64,000 nucleotides of DNA from CAWDMW01 sp963803575 (GTDB taxonomy: Bacteria > Pseudomonadota > Alphaproteobacteria > Rickettsiales > UBA998): contig CAWDMW010000002.1 in the NCBI GenBank assembly GCA_963803575.1, positions 1,426,001-1,490,000 of the forward strand, read 5' to 3'. Shown here one piece after another: positions 8,459 through 18,541 of the stretch. The translations under genes and the position numbers were made by a program. The notes under the pieces are model-generated. The model was not told the origin of the DNA. It saw nothing but the letters and a program-made list of their open reading frames with translations, and did not search any database. The stretch's first letter is position 1, and every line of letters starts with the position of its first letter.

Positions 8459-9733
8459 TTATGCAGATACAAGTTCCTTATTCACCTCTTTTGCTAGTGC
8501 ACCATCATGTTGCGCTTCCTGTACGTCACGGTTTGATGGCTTAGAGACAATATTGTTCTTGGGACTGTTGTCCTGTTCTTTCTCAGCTGCATCATCACTT
8601 TTATCAAACATGTCACCCAATACGCGAGTCATGGCGAATGACCCGGATGCTACCAGTGTGGTATATGCTGCATCTGTGCAGACCCATTCCATATATTGTT
8701 TGGTTTGCTTCTCCAATGCTTCACCACCAAATGCATCGCGAAATTTATCAGACACTAAAAAGCTACTACCAAGTGTATCATGGGCAGACTCAGGGATTAA
8801 ACCAAAAACTTTCTCGCCCGTCCAGTTTCCTGCTATCTCGGCATAATGATTAATACCACCAAATCCAACTTCGGGATCAGGATTAACAAACTCATTACCT
8901 GTTATCATTCCACCTGCGGTCTTAACAAGATTTTCTGGTTTTGACCAAGCCATATGCAATGCATAAACGGGAACAAGGGTAAACACCCTACTTAAAAATT
9001 CACTAGCAAATCCCTGTTTTGGCTCATTTTCAATTTTTGTATAGCCTGCCTGACGTTGCTCTTGCTGCTCTAACTTTTCCTGCTCAGTTTCAGGAGCATT
9101 GCCTGTGATTTTATTGAACGGGTCAACAATATGTTGATCTGCCCATTTGACCAGGGAAAGCTTATTCTCTTCAAGCTTCATAAGTGGAATGACTAAAGCA
9201 AAACCACCGGCACATAAAGAGATAATAGTGGCTAATGCAGAATAGCTCTGAATATTGGCTTGTTCTTTTACCATTAAATCACATACGTCTTTTACCGAGT
9301 CAGACGTAAACCCTTCACCTAACTGCTCGGCCATGCCTTCAAAGCCACCATGTTCAGCGTAAAGTGTATAGAGAGCCTGCTTATTTAGGCCTTCATCTAA
9401 TAGCTTTTGAAATGCTTCATTATTGTCGCCAGTAAGTGTTGAAGCCTGCTCCAAAAACCGGTCTTTAAGCGATATAAGATCGTCACTAGTAGCCATGTTC
9501 AGTAGTGCTGCACCACCTTCCTGAAATTTGCTGACAAGTGCTTCCCGACCGTTATATAGAAAATTATACTCACCCGGTCTGTTGAATCCAATTTCTGTTG
9601 CAGCAACAGAGATGGCAGTATTTATACCCCAGTTAACTCCAGCATAGGTACCCCAGTTAAAGACCTGTTCACCAGCACTGGATGGTTCTTTACCTTTTTT
9701 CTTATCTTGAGGGGTTGAAGTCGCAGATTCCAT
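8459..9733 (-). CDS. Uncharacterised membrane protein, 424 residues
   Basis: I do not recognise this family. The N terminus is polar and Lys/Ser/Thr-rich. Hydrophobic, Ala/Gly-rich segments lie near residues 28-46, 165-186 (LATIISLCAGGFALVIPLMK), 240-262 and 355-372. A Glu/Gln-rich stretch follows the second of these. The C terminus is polar and charged. It runs convergently towards virD4, the last T4SS gene. Its architecture (charged ends, internal hydrophobic Gly/Ala segments) loosely resembles that of the 619-residue protein at 44487-46346, though I saw no clear sequence match. A T4SS substrate or an accessory envelope protein are both possible; neither is shown. Confidence 0.75.
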   Translation of the reverse strand: MESATSTPQDKKKGKEPSSAGEQVFNWGTYAGVNWGINTAISVAATEIGFNRPGEYNFLYNGREALVSKFQEGGAALLNMATSDDLISLKDRFLEQASTLTGDNNEAFQKLLDEGLNKQALYTLYAEHGGFEGMAEQLGEGFTSDSVKDVCDLMVKEQANIQSYSALATIISLCAGGFALVIPLMKLEENKLSLVKWADQHIVDPFNKITGNAPETEQEKLEQQEQRQAGYTKIENEPKQGFASEFLSRVFTLVPVYALHMAWSKPENLVKTAGGMITGNEFVNPDPEVGFGGINHYAEIAGNWTGEKVFGLIPESAHDTLGSSFLVSDKFRDAFGGEALEKQTKQYMEWVCTDAAYTTLVASGSFAMTRVLGDMFDKSDDAAEKEQDNSPKNNIVSKPSNRDVQEAQHDGALAKEVNKELVSA

Positions 9734-9794
9734 ATGCTCTTATTCTATGACTCGCGTGTACTTATGTGTATGAAAGTTTTATGACAATACCCGT

Positions 9795-10298
9795 TTAACC
9801 GTGAATATGTATAGTGCTATTAGCTGATATGTTTGGCAATAATGTCATCATGTCATCATGCGAGATAGCAACACATCCTTCTGTTCCGGCATAGTGTTCA
9901 GTTGCGAGATGGAAGAAAATAGCACTGCCTTTTCCAGCTTCGGGTGGCGCGTCATTGTACCCCAGAGGGATAATGATGTCATAGCGGTGATCTTCAAGCC
10001 AAAGTGTTTCATGTGACGAAGGAAAGGGGAGGTTAACCTGCCGATTATAATAAGGGCTACCTGTGTCATCACACCAGCCTGTTTCCGGTGAAATAGGCCG
10101 CGTATTAAGCATACATTGTGTTGGTATATTCACGCGGTCAGGGCGGTACCATAATTCACGTAAAGGAAATACTCCAAGTGGTGTTTTGCCATCTCCTTCG
10201 CATTTATTTGTGGTGTAACCGCCTTTGCCAATGGCACAACGCAGAGAGTTTCTTTCATAGCGCAGCGTCAGGTTTGTAACATTAACATCTATATTCAT
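9795..10298 (-). CDS. YkuD-family L,D-transpeptidase-like protein
   Basis: Probable peptidoglycan-modifying enzyme of the ErfK/YbiS/YkuD family (the compact COG3786 type). The catalytic region is visible as FFHLATEHYAGTEGCVAIS, giving the His-x-(S/T)xGC motif with the nucleophilic cysteine. The N-terminal half has the family-typical GKGGYTTNKCEGDGKTPLG and FPLRELWYRPDR. I start it at the ATG at 10298, one base after the gdh stop, because family members begin just before this point. A longer in-frame start at 10391 would add a hydrophobic stretch but overlap gdh by 92 bases. With the short start no export signal is seen, which is common in this subfamily. Translation is probably coupled to gdh. 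Confidence 0.85.
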   Translation of the reverse strand: MNIDVNVTNLTLRYERNSLRCAIGKGGYTTNKCEGDGKTPLGVFPLRELWYRPDRVNIPTQCMLNTRPISPETGWCDDTGSPYYNRQVNLPFPSSHETLWLEDHRYDIIIPLGYNDAPPEAGKGSAIFFHLATEHYAGTEGCVAISHDDMMTLLPNISANSTIHIHG

Positions 10299-10299
10299 G

Positions 10300-13200
10300 C
10301 TAGGTTTCAGGTAGTGCTCTAATAGAAGATAACTGACGCAACACGACAATAAGCATAGATAAATCATGTTGCTCAGAGGAACGAATTTCACGAACCAGCT
10401 GCTGAAACCGTTGAATATGGCTATGATTCGCTTCTACCCATCGGTCAATTGTTGCATGACATGTATCATCATCGCATAATGTGATGATGACCGCTTCAGA
10501 CAAACGACGTTGCTGCTCATAAAGCTCATTAATAGCGTTGTGAATCGCCAGTTTCTCCCATCGTGTTTCAGCTGGGAAGGTTGCGACAAACATACGTAGC
10601 CACCCAAGCTGCAAGCGTGCGCCCAGCTCATAATAGAGTGTGCCTACCACTTCCATAGAGTGGGGGGTATGCTGGTCAATCATGGCAATATCACAGGCAG
10701 AGATAAGTGATTCCAGATTAGCAATATGCTTGCTTATGGATTCTGGTACATGACGTTCTATCCAGTGACGTGTCGTATGTAAGCGTTCATCACGCATGGA
10801 ATCAGAGAGAAACTTCTCATGTGTATCCGTATAGTGCTTAATTCGTTCACCATATTGTTTAAGCGTTTTTTCAATATCCAGCGGTTGTGGGCAGTTACTG
10901 AGAAACCACAAAGACATACGCTCCAAAAAGCGTGTGATGTTTACCATCAACGTCATATGTGTTTCACCCGTGATGCTATCTTTAAGTGCTTCTATGCCAT
11001 CCCATAGATGATACAGATCAAAGATTTCACACACTACAACATATGCGCGTACAATGTTACACACCTCATGACCCGTATCATGCTGAATGCTATGCACATA
11101 CGTAATGCCTGCACGATTAATAATATCATTCGTGAGAATAGTCGCCACAATATTACTACGTAGCGGGTGCGCGAGCAGATGCGTTTTGCATTGTGATTGC
11201 AACTGCGAAGGAAAATACTGTAGCAACGTGTCTTCAAACAAATCTGACGACACCATATGCGACTGACTAAGTGTTTTGTAAAGAGAGATTTTGCTATAGG
11301 CCAGCAAGACCGCGATTTCAGGACGTGTCAGCCCTAAATTGGCTGCTTTTAAATCGGTTAGCTGCTTGTCATTAGGTAAGAATTCTACCTTACGATCCAA
11401 TATCCCTTCACGCTCCAACGTTTGAATAAAGTTCGTGTGCAAGTCCAGTATCTGTGGGGCATGACATTCTGCCACACTAAGCGCATTGTTTTGTTGACGG
11501 TTATCTTCCAAAACCAGTTCAGCTACTTCATCAGTCATGGAAGCCAGCAGCGTGTTGCGTGCTTCCATCGTCATATCCTGTTGCTCAACGGCTTTACCGA
11601 GTGCGATTTTAATGTTCACCTCATGATCGGAGCAGTCAACACCCGCAGAATTGTCAATCGCATCGGTATTGATGTGACCACCATGTCTGGCATATTCTAT
11701 ACGTCCATGCTGCGTTAGCCCTAGGTTTCCTCCTTCACCAACTATCTTGCAACGAAGCTCATTCCCGTTAATGCGAACATTATTATTGCCGGGATCACCA
11801 ACTATATCGTCTGTTTCATAGCTGGCTTTGACGTAGGTGCCGATACCTCCATTCCATAGCAAATCAACGGGTGCTTTCAGTATTAACCGAATAATCTCTG
11901 ATGGTGCAGCTTCCGTTATGTCGGTACCCAGCAATTGTTGCATTTGCGGAGTTAGTGCAATGGTTTTCAGCGTGCGTGAAAATACGCCACCTCCTTGCGA
12001 AATCAGATCAGCTTTATACTGATCCCAACTTCCGGATGCCTGCGTAAACAGACGTTCGCGCTCAGTAAAAGAAATAGCTGGATCGGGGGTAGGGTCAATG
12101 AAAATGTGTAAATGATTGAAGGCTGCAACCAACTGAATATTGCGTGAAAGTAGCATCCCATTCCCAAACACATCACCAGACATGTCACCAATACCTGCAA
12201 CCGTGAAGGGGGTATTCATCGTATTGCCCATTTCCAGGAAATGCTGCTGAACGGATACCCATGCGCCTCTTGCGGTAATCCCCATTTTCTTATGATCGTA
12301 GCCAACTGACCCGCCAGAGGCAAATGCATCATCCAGCCAGAATCTGTAATCATGCGACAAGGCATTCGCAATATCTGAAAATGTTGCGGTACCCTTATCC
12401 GCAGCGACGACCAGATAGGGATCTTCTTTATCGTAACATACGGTATGTTCAGGACGTATAATCTGCTCGTCACGCCGGTTGTCGGTAATGTCGAGCATAC
12501 CGGACAAGAACTGGCGGTAACTGGCAATACCTGCTTCTTGTCGTGCTTCGCGGTTTTCAAATGGCTCAGCATGTTTAACGACAAACCCGCCTTTGGAGCC
12601 TGTTGGCACAATCACGGTGTTTTTCACAAGCTGCGCTTTCATCAGCCCCAACACTTCGGTACGGAAATCTTCTAGCCGATCAGACCACCTTAATCCACCA
12701 CGGGCAATCTCTCCACCACGCAAATGAATACCTTCTGTTGTCATCGAATATACAAATATTTCTCTAAATGGTCGCGGTAATGGAAGCCCTGGCACATTTA
12801 CAGAATCCAGTTTAAACGACAGGTAGTCTTTTCGTGTGTTATCAGTTGTATGCTGATAAAAATTGGTGCGTAAGGTCGCTTGCATCGTATCAGCGAAGAA
12901 ACGAATGATTTTATCTTCCGCCAGATTATCTACATTGGTTAGTCCATCAATCAATTGCTGGTAGCATCGTTTTCCACCAGACGCATTATTTTGTTGCGCG
13001 GTAGCGGGATTAAACCGTGTCTCAAACAACTCCACCAGCAATCGGGTAAGGGATGCATGTTTGCATAAGGTTTGAGCAATGTACGTGTCTGAGTACCCCA
13101 AATTTGCCTGCTTGGCATAACGCATATATGCGCGAATCATTGTGATCTGCCGCGCGCTTAATCCAGCGGTCATTGCCAACGCATTTAAGGAGTCGTTTTC

Positions 13201-15132
13201 TGCCTGCCTAACCCATACCTGTGCCAGTACATCCTCCACAAGTGACTTCATCTCTGTGAAAGGAATGGTCGTTTTGCTTTGAGGAATAAGCGTAAAGTCT
13301 CTGATTAGCAGCGTATTTTTATGATCTTCAATGACGGGATGTATTTCATAATGCACCACATCACGCACTTTAAACCCTGTATTTTCGAAAATAGGCAAAA
13401 TATCTGACAAAGGCGTCTTAACCGAGTAAGAATACATTTTTAAATGCCAGCGTTCGGTTTTGACTGATTTAAACAGATAAAAGCGTGTTTGTTTTTGCTT
13501 GGTTACCTGCTCTAACAGTTCAATATCTTCAATGGCAGCCGGAATAGGTGTCGTATTGATATAACTTTTCGGGAATGCTTTAATATATTGACGATATAGA
13601 CGCTCGCCACGTTTTTCTCCCAACTCGTCCTGAAGCGCATCACGCAGGCTATCAATCCAGAAGTTAATCACAAACCGTAATTCCTGTTGTAGCACCGCCT
13701 GATCTGGGCTGGGAATATGGCCGGGTTGTGTTTGGATAATGAAGTTGACGCGCGCTAGCGGGGAGTCAGTGATCTGTGAATAAAAGACAGATATAGTGCC
13801 TTTCAAATGTCGCTCTAATATTCTACCTATTTCTTGTCGAACAAAGGTATTATATTTATCGCGTGGCATATACACAAAACAACTCATGAACCGCTCAAAC
13901 CGATCACGGCGGAAAAACACCCCAATATCCGGACGCTCTTCAAGCGAGACAATCCCTAAGCTGATAGTAAGTAGATCTTCTACAGAAATTTGAAACAATT
14001 CGTCACGTGGGAAAAATTCCAATGCTGCTTGTAATGCTTTTCCACTATGGCCGCTTTTATCAAAACCGGCATCTTCTATCACTTTGCTAACCTTGCGCCG
14101 GATATAGGGGATTTCCTGTGTTTTTTGATAATAGACAGGTGAAGTGAATAGCCCAAGAAAGCGGCTTTCACCTATCACGTTACCATCTGTATTATAGCGT
14201 TTGATACCAATATAATCCATTGGCACATCACGATGCACCCGCGAATGTCTGTTAGATTTGGTGATTTCCACCGGATCGCGTTGCAGGGCAAAATGTCGCA
14301 CTTCTGGCGGCAGACATGACAAACCACGCTGCAACAAATCCGTATGGTCTACTTTAAATACGCCTAATTCTGACCCGAAAACTGGCGTGAAACATTCATT
14401 GCCGTCTTTGTCGTAAAAATCATATTCCACGAAACCAAGAAAGATAAAGTTCTTTGACAGCAGCCAATCGAAAAAATCACAGGCTTCTTCAATGTCTTCT
14501 TTAGGTAAGATACTATCTGTGGTAACAATATGTGTACTGACTTCCCGTGCTTTGGCCATCATGACACGCCAGTCTTTCACAGCATGTTGCACAAACTGTA
14601 ATGTCGTTATTAATTGTGCTCTAAGATCATCCTTACTCATATTTTCAGGCAATGGTGACAATTCAAAGTAAATGCAGGACTCTGTCAGACTATCTTCTGT
14701 TGCTTCCTGACGCATACCAGTCAATATGCCAGCATTATCACGATCAACATAGAGTTGTGGATGGATGGTACGGTAAATGGTAAAGCCCAATCGCTTCAAA
14801 GCCATGGAAAGAGAATCTACCAGAAAGGGCATGTCATTATTAATCACACTGATGGCAATGCGCTGGCGGTGATAATGAGTTGAGAGAAAATCAGGGGTGC
14901 TGATATGAATATCTGGCGTGCCGGTGTTACGCTTGGCAAGATTGCTGTAAACGATTTGCGCAATATCTGCACCAATAGCGGCGGGGATTTGCTCCAGATC
15001 CGCTAATGGAAGACCATCATAAAAATGACGGGTAAAGTCAGATAAATACGGTGCCTCATCAGATGTATCAGGTAAGTGAGTGGTGATTGCTTCAATAAGG
15101 CGCAAGCACTGTTCCAGATAATGTCCGGTCAT
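10300..15132 (-). CDS. gdhB: NAD-specific glutamate dehydrogenase, large (180-kDa) type
   Basis: Converts glutamate to 2-oxoglutarate and ammonia with NAD+, feeding amino-acid carbon into the TCA cycle. At 1610 residues it matches the giant bacterial GDH family (Bac_GDH). It has a long N-terminal regulatory part with ACT-like segments, then the catalytic region with ARGGLRWSDR, MKAQLVKNTVIVPTGSKGGF and the dinucleotide-binding part around IVGEGGNLG. This type is common in alphaproteobacteria, including Rickettsiales, many of which use host amino acids for energy. It is transcribed away from the isc operon; the 159-bp gap between them must hold divergent promoters, but none was clear enough to call. 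An L,D-transpeptidase gene follows directly. Confidence 0.97.
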   Translation of the reverse strand: MTGHYLEQCLRLIEAITTHLPDTSDEAPYLSDFTRHFYDGLPLADLEQIPAAIGADIAQIVYSNLAKRNTGTPDIHISTPDFLSTHYHRQRIAISVINNDMPFLVDSLSMALKRLGFTIYRTIHPQLYVDRDNAGILTGMRQEATEDSLTESCIYFELSPLPENMSKDDLRAQLITTLQFVQHAVKDWRVMMAKAREVSTHIVTTDSILPKEDIEEACDFFDWLLSKNFIFLGFVEYDFYDKDGNECFTPVFGSELGVFKVDHTDLLQRGLSCLPPEVRHFALQRDPVEITKSNRHSRVHRDVPMDYIGIKRYNTDGNVIGESRFLGLFTSPVYYQKTQEIPYIRRKVSKVIEDAGFDKSGHSGKALQAALEFFPRDELFQISVEDLLTISLGIVSLEERPDIGVFFRRDRFERFMSCFVYMPRDKYNTFVRQEIGRILERHLKGTISVFYSQITDSPLARVNFIIQTQPGHIPSPDQAVLQQELRFVINFWIDSLRDALQDELGEKRGERLYRQYIKAFPKSYINTTPIPAAIEDIELLEQVTKQKQTRFYLFKSVKTERWHLKMYSYSVKTPLSDILPIFENTGFKVRDVVHYEIHPVIEDHKNTLLIRDFTLIPQSKTTIPFTEMKSLVEDVLAQVWVRQAENDSLNALAMTAGLSARQITMIRAYMRYAKQANLGYSDTYIAQTLCKHASLTRLLVELFETRFNPATAQQNNASGGKRCYQQLIDGLTNVDNLAEDKIIRFFADTMQATLRTNFYQHTTDNTRKDYLSFKLDSVNVPGLPLPRPFREIFVYSMTTEGIHLRGGEIARGGLRWSDRLEDFRTEVLGLMKAQLVKNTVIVPTGSKGGFVVKHAEPFENREARQEAGIASYRQFLSGMLDITDNRRDEQIIRPEHTVCYDKEDPYLVVAADKGTATFSDIANALSHDYRFWLDDAFASGGSVGYDHKKMGITARGAWVSVQQHFLEMGNTMNTPFTVAGIGDMSGDVFGNGMLLSRNIQLVAAFNHLHIFIDPTPDPAISFTERERLFTQASGSWDQYKADLISQGGGVFSRTLKTIALTPQMQQLLGTDITEAAPSEIIRLILKAPVDLLWNGGIGTYVKASYETDDIVGDPGNNNVRINGNELRCKIVGEGGNLGLTQHGRIEYARHGGHINTDAIDNSAGVDCSDHEVNIKIALGKAVEQQDMTMEARNTLLASMTDEVAELVLEDNRQQNNALSVAECHAPQILDLHTNFIQTLEREGILDRKVEFLPNDKQLTDLKAANLGLTRPEIAVLLAYSKISLYKTLSQSHMVSSDLFEDTLLQYFPSQLQSQCKTHLLAHPLRSNIVATILTNDIINRAGITYVHSIQHDTGHEVCNIVRAYVVVCEIFDLYHLWDGIEALKDSITGETHMTLMVNITRFLERMSLWFLSNCPQPLDIEKTLKQYGERIKHYTDTHEKFLSDSMRDERLHTTRHWIERHVPESISKHIANLESLISACDIAMIDQHTPHSMEVVGTLYYELGARLQLGWLRMFVATFPAETRWEKLAIHNAINELYEQQRRLSEAVIITLCDDDTCHATIDRWVEANHSHIQRFQQLVREIRSSEQHDLSMLIVVLRQLSSIRALPET

Positions 15133-15291
15133 AAGATGAGTATCCTGTCAGGAGTGTTCAATTATTTTACTGATAGTATTACGCTAACTTCTAATGTTCT
15201 CATACTGAAAAGCAAGAAAATTCGATGTTGCACCGCATGAATACTGGGTTGCTGTTGCATGATGAACGTGCTTGCTTTAGGCTGATATTCT

Positions 15292-16392
15292 ATGTCTGAC
15301 CGTATTTATCTTGATTATAATGCAACGGCTCCTGTGCGACCCAATGTCTATGATGTGTGGCGCGAAGTGACGCAGCTGCCGTGTAACCCGTCTTCCATCC
15401 ATAAGGAGGGCAGGGCAGCAAAAGCGTTGCTGGAGATGAGCCGCCGTGCTTTAGCCGAGATGCTATCATGCTGGCCTGCGGAACTGGTGTTTACCTCAGG
15501 TGGTAGCGAAGCCAATATGATGGCACTAACCGCATTCCCTGATATGCCAAAAGCTGTTGCAGTCACGGAACATGCATCCGTATTGGAAGCGCTGCCTGAT
15601 GCTGTACGGATGCCTGTAAATAGGGATGGTGTGTTAGATATGGACGCGTTAGAGCGCATCCTTAAACAAACAGATAAGCCTACATTAGTGTCTGTAATGC
15701 TAGCTAATAATGAAACAGGTGTCATACAGCCAATACAGGATATTGCTGCTATGGTGCATCGCTATGGTGGCATCATGCATTGCGACGCGGTGCAGGCATT
15801 TACTAAGATACCCGTAGATTGTACGTTGCTGGGCATAGATATACTGACTCTGTCAGCTCATAAGATTGGAGCAGGAACTGGGGCAGGATTGCTTTATATC
15901 CGTCAGCCACTCATGGTTCCATCACTTATTAAAGGTGGAAAACAGGAAGAAGGAAGGCGTGCAGGCACAGAGAATCTGGCGGCTATTGTTGCATTTTCCA
16001 ACGTCGCAGAATTGGCAATGAAGGAGTCAGAACATATGCAAAAGCTACGTCAATGGTTGGATCAGCTAGAGAATAAGTGCCAATTATCTTTTCCGCATCA
16101 TGCAATTGTGATGGGTAAACATACCTCTCGCCTTCCAAATACGGTGTCTTTACAAATGCCTAATGTGGAATCCCAAAAGCAGCTTATGTATTTTGACTTG
16201 AATCATATAGCGGTTAGTGCGGGTTCTGCCTGTTCTTCTGGCCGTATCACCGCGTCTCATGTGATTGCAGGAATGCTGGGGGAAGGGGCAGGTGATGATG
16301 TGATTCGTATCAGTGGTGGCTGGGCAACCAAACAGTCAGATATTGAGCATTTCGGTGCTGTTTGGCAAAGATATGTGAAAAAGATTACATGA
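15292..16392 (+). CDS. Cysteine desulfurase, NifS/IscS-like (first copy)
   Basis: PLP-dependent enzyme that takes sulfur from cysteine. Key residues are in place: His94 (TEHASV), PLP-binding Lys191 (LSAHKIGAG) and catalytic loop Cys314 (SAGSACSSG). It is shorter (366 residues) and more divergent than the IscS encoded just downstream. The tandem of a shorter NifS-like protein before iscS is a feature of Rickettsiales isc clusters. Its precise sulfur acceptor is unknown. It opens the ISC gene cluster; no iscR regulator gene precedes it. Confidence 0.93.
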   Translation: MSDRIYLDYNATAPVRPNVYDVWREVTQLPCNPSSIHKEGRAAKALLEMSRRALAEMLSCWPAELVFTSGGSEANMMALTAFPDMPKAVAVTEHASVLEALPDAVRMPVNRDGVLDMDALERILKQTDKPTLVSVMLANNETGVIQPIQDIAAMVHRYGGIMHCDAVQAFTKIPVDCTLLGIDILTLSAHKIGAGTGAGLLYIRQPLMVPSLIKGGKQEEGRRAGTENLAAIVAFSNVAELAMKESEHMQKLRQWLDQLENKCQLSFPHHAIVMGKHTSRLPNTVSLQMPNVESQKQLMYFDLNHIAVSAGSACSSGRITASHVIAGMLGEGAGDDVIRISGGWATKQSDIEHFGAVWQRYVKKIT

Positions 16393-16459
16393 ATATCTAC
16401 TTGATAATCAGTTGGAAAAGTATTAGTTAATAAGGGTAGAAAAGACTTTATAAGACCTC

Positions 16460-17704
16460 ATGACTATGCCAGCAGCCTCAAATAATAACGCCGTGCAATA
16501 CCCTATTTATATGGACTATCAATCCACCACCCCTGTGGATCCGCGTGTGCTGGAAGCGATGATGCCTTATTTTAACACGAAGTTTGGTAATCCGCATTCC
16601 AGAAGCCATGCCTTTGGTTGGGAATCAGAAGCAGCAACTGAAAAAGCACGCTCACAAGTGGCGCAACTGATCGGGGCGTCCGAGAAGGAAATCATCTTTA
16701 CTTCCGGTGCTACTGAATCAAATAACATGGCCATCAAGGGTGTCGGACGATTTTACAAAGACAAGAAAAATCATATAATCACTGTGGTGACTGAGCATAA
16801 ATGTGTGCTTGACTCTTGCCGTCATCTGGAAAAGGAAGGGTTCAATATTACGTATCTTCCTGTAGGAACAGATGGACTGATTGACCTGCAGCAACTTGAA
16901 GACGCTATCACGGATCAAACGTTGCTTGTTTCCGTTATGGCTATCAATAATGAGATTGGTACGATACAGCCTGTAAAAGAGATAGGTGCTGTGTGCCGTA
17001 AACATGGCGTGTTTTTCCATACTGATGCTGCGCAGGCATTTGGCAAGGTGCCACTTGATGTCAATGAGATGAACATTGATTTGATGAGTATTTCAGGACA
17101 CAAGATTTATGCCCCCAAAGGAGTCGGTGCATTATATGTTCGCCGCCGCCCTCGTGTGCGTATGGAAGCACTGATTAACGGTGGTGGTCAGGAGCGTGGA
17201 ATGCGTTCAGGCACGCTGCCAACACCAATGGTGGTAGGGCTTGGAGTCGCTTCTGATATTGCGCGCGAAGACATGCAGCTGAATGCAGACCATGTAAAGC
17301 GTTTGAGTGATCGTTTTACTCATGCTATACTGGATAATGTACCTGATGTTTATTTGAACGGACATCGCGAAAAGCGTTGGCTTGGCAATATTAATTTAAG
17401 CTTTGCGTATATTGAGGGTGAGTCTATGATTATGGCAATTAAGGATCTGGCGGTTTCCTCTGGTTCAGCCTGTACATCTGCATCACTGGAGCCATCTTAT
17501 GTGCTTCGCGCACTTGGCGTTAGTGAAGAGTTGGCGCATACGTCTATTCGTTTTGGAATAGGTCGGTTTACAACAGATGCCGAAGTGGATGCTGCCATTC
17601 ATATCGTGTCAGGCAGTATTGATCACTTGCGTGAGTTAAGCCCGTTGTGGGAGATGGCGCAGGAAGGCATTGACATTAGCGCCATTAAATGGGCAGAACA
17701 TTAA
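16460..17704 (+). CDS. iscS: Cysteine desulfurase IscS (second copy)
   Basis: Main sulfur donor for iron-sulfur cluster assembly on IscU, and usually also for tRNA thiolation. Residues expected of a group I desulfurase are present: His113 (TEHKCV), Lys215 (SISGHKIYAPKG) and Cys338 in the SSGSACTSASLEPSYVLRALG loop. The length is 414 residues, with an N-terminal extension of about 15 relative to E. coli IscS. The sequence MDYQSTTPVDPRVLEAMMPY resembles mitochondrial Nfs1 as well. It sits between the first desulfurase and iscU. Confidence 0.97.
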   Translation: MTMPAASNNNAVQYPIYMDYQSTTPVDPRVLEAMMPYFNTKFGNPHSRSHAFGWESEAATEKARSQVAQLIGASEKEIIFTSGATESNNMAIKGVGRFYKDKKNHIITVVTEHKCVLDSCRHLEKEGFNITYLPVGTDGLIDLQQLEDAITDQTLLVSVMAINNEIGTIQPVKEIGAVCRKHGVFFHTDAAQAFGKVPLDVNEMNIDLMSISGHKIYAPKGVGALYVRRRPRVRMEALINGGGQERGMRSGTLPTPMVVGLGVASDIAREDMQLNADHVKRLSDRFTHAILDNVPDVYLNGHREKRWLGNINLSFAYIEGESMIMAIKDLAVSSGSACTSASLEPSYVLRALGVSEELAHTSIRFGIGRFTTDAEVDAAIHIVSGSIDHLRELSPLWEMAQEGIDISAIKWAEH

Positions 17705-17734
17705 TAATAGCAACATGATTTATGGAGAATAGAG

Positions 17735-18202
17735 ATGGCTTATAGTGAAGAATTAATGGATCATTACAACAAACCACGTAACGTTGGTTCGCTTGATAAG
17801 TCGCAAGACGATGTAGGCACTGGCCTGGTTGGTGCGCCTGCATGTGGTGATGTGATGAAGTTGCAGATTCAGGTGGGCAGTGATGGAATCATTCAAGATG
17901 CAAAATTCAAGACGTTTGGTTGTGGCTCCGCTATCGCTTCAAGTTCGCTGGTCACTGAGTGGGTTCGTGGTAAAACAGTAGACGAGGCGATGTCGCTTAA
18001 AAATACAGAAATTGCGAAGCATCTATCACTTCCTCCTGTGAAAATTCATTGCTCAGTACTGGCAGAAGATGCTATTAAAGCAGCTGTACGCGACTATAAA
18101 TTAAAGCATAATATGCTCACAGAAGAAGAAGAGGAAGAACATCGCCGTACTCTGGTTGATACAGGCGATAGTACTTCTGCGCAAGCTGTGGCAAACGGTT
18201 AA
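17735..18202 (+). CDS. iscU: Iron-sulfur cluster scaffold protein IscU
   Basis: Scaffold on which the 2Fe-2S cluster is built before transfer. The three ligand cysteines (37, 63, 106) and the LPPVK motif at 99-103, recognised by HscA, are all present. The core normally ends at about residue 128. Here it continues with a 25-residue tail that starts with a run of glutamates (TEEEEEEH) and ends polar, giving 155 residues in all. The tail is unusual and of unknown role. A good Shine-Dalgarno (GGAGA) precedes the ATG. Confidence 0.97.
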   Translation: MAYSEELMDHYNKPRNVGSLDKSQDDVGTGLVGAPACGDVMKLQIQVGSDGIIQDAKFKTFGCGSAIASSSLVTEWVRGKTVDEAMSLKNTEIAKHLSLPPVKIHCSVLAEDAIKAAVRDYKLKHNMLTEEEEEEHRRTLVDTGDSTSAQAVANG

Positions 18203-18208
18203 AGAAAC

Positions 18209-18541
18209 ATGCCAAACGTTTTGTCTATTTCTGACAATGCCGCTGAAAAAATACAGCAACTAATTGGTACACGTGATAAACCGACGGAAGGTATCCGTGT
18301 GAATATCCGTACCCGTGGCTGTTCAGGGCTTTCTTACGATATTGAGTATGCAGACGAGGTTGGCAAGTATGACGAGATTGTCGAAGATAAAGGCGTGCGT
18401 GTAATGATCGAGCCAAAAGCAGTGATGTTTCTGATTGGCTCTATTATGGATTATGAGGAAGAAAAATTTAAAAGCGGTTTTGTATTTCGTAATCCCAATG
18501 AAAAAGGCAAATGTGGTTGCGGTGAGTCTTTCCACGTGTAA
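18209..18541 (+). CDS. iscA: A-type iron-sulfur carrier protein IscA
   Basis: Delivers iron-sulfur clusters to target apoproteins. The three conserved cysteines are at 38 (TRGCSGL), 102 and 104 (CGCGESF), and the length of 110 residues is typical. It lies six bases after iscU, and its stop codon is directly followed by the hscB start without a spacer. Confidence 0.96.
   Translation: MPNVLSISDNAAEKIQQLIGTRDKPTEGIRVNIRTRGCSGLSYDIEYADEVGKYDEIVEDKGVRVMIEPKAVMFLIGSIMDYEEEKFKSGFVFRNPNEKGKCGCGESFHV

Noticed and set aside
10299..10391. Longer start for the L,D-transpeptidase
   Set aside because: It gives a hydrophobic N terminus but overlaps gdh by 92 bases, and the family usually begins at the shorter start. 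Kept only as an alternative.
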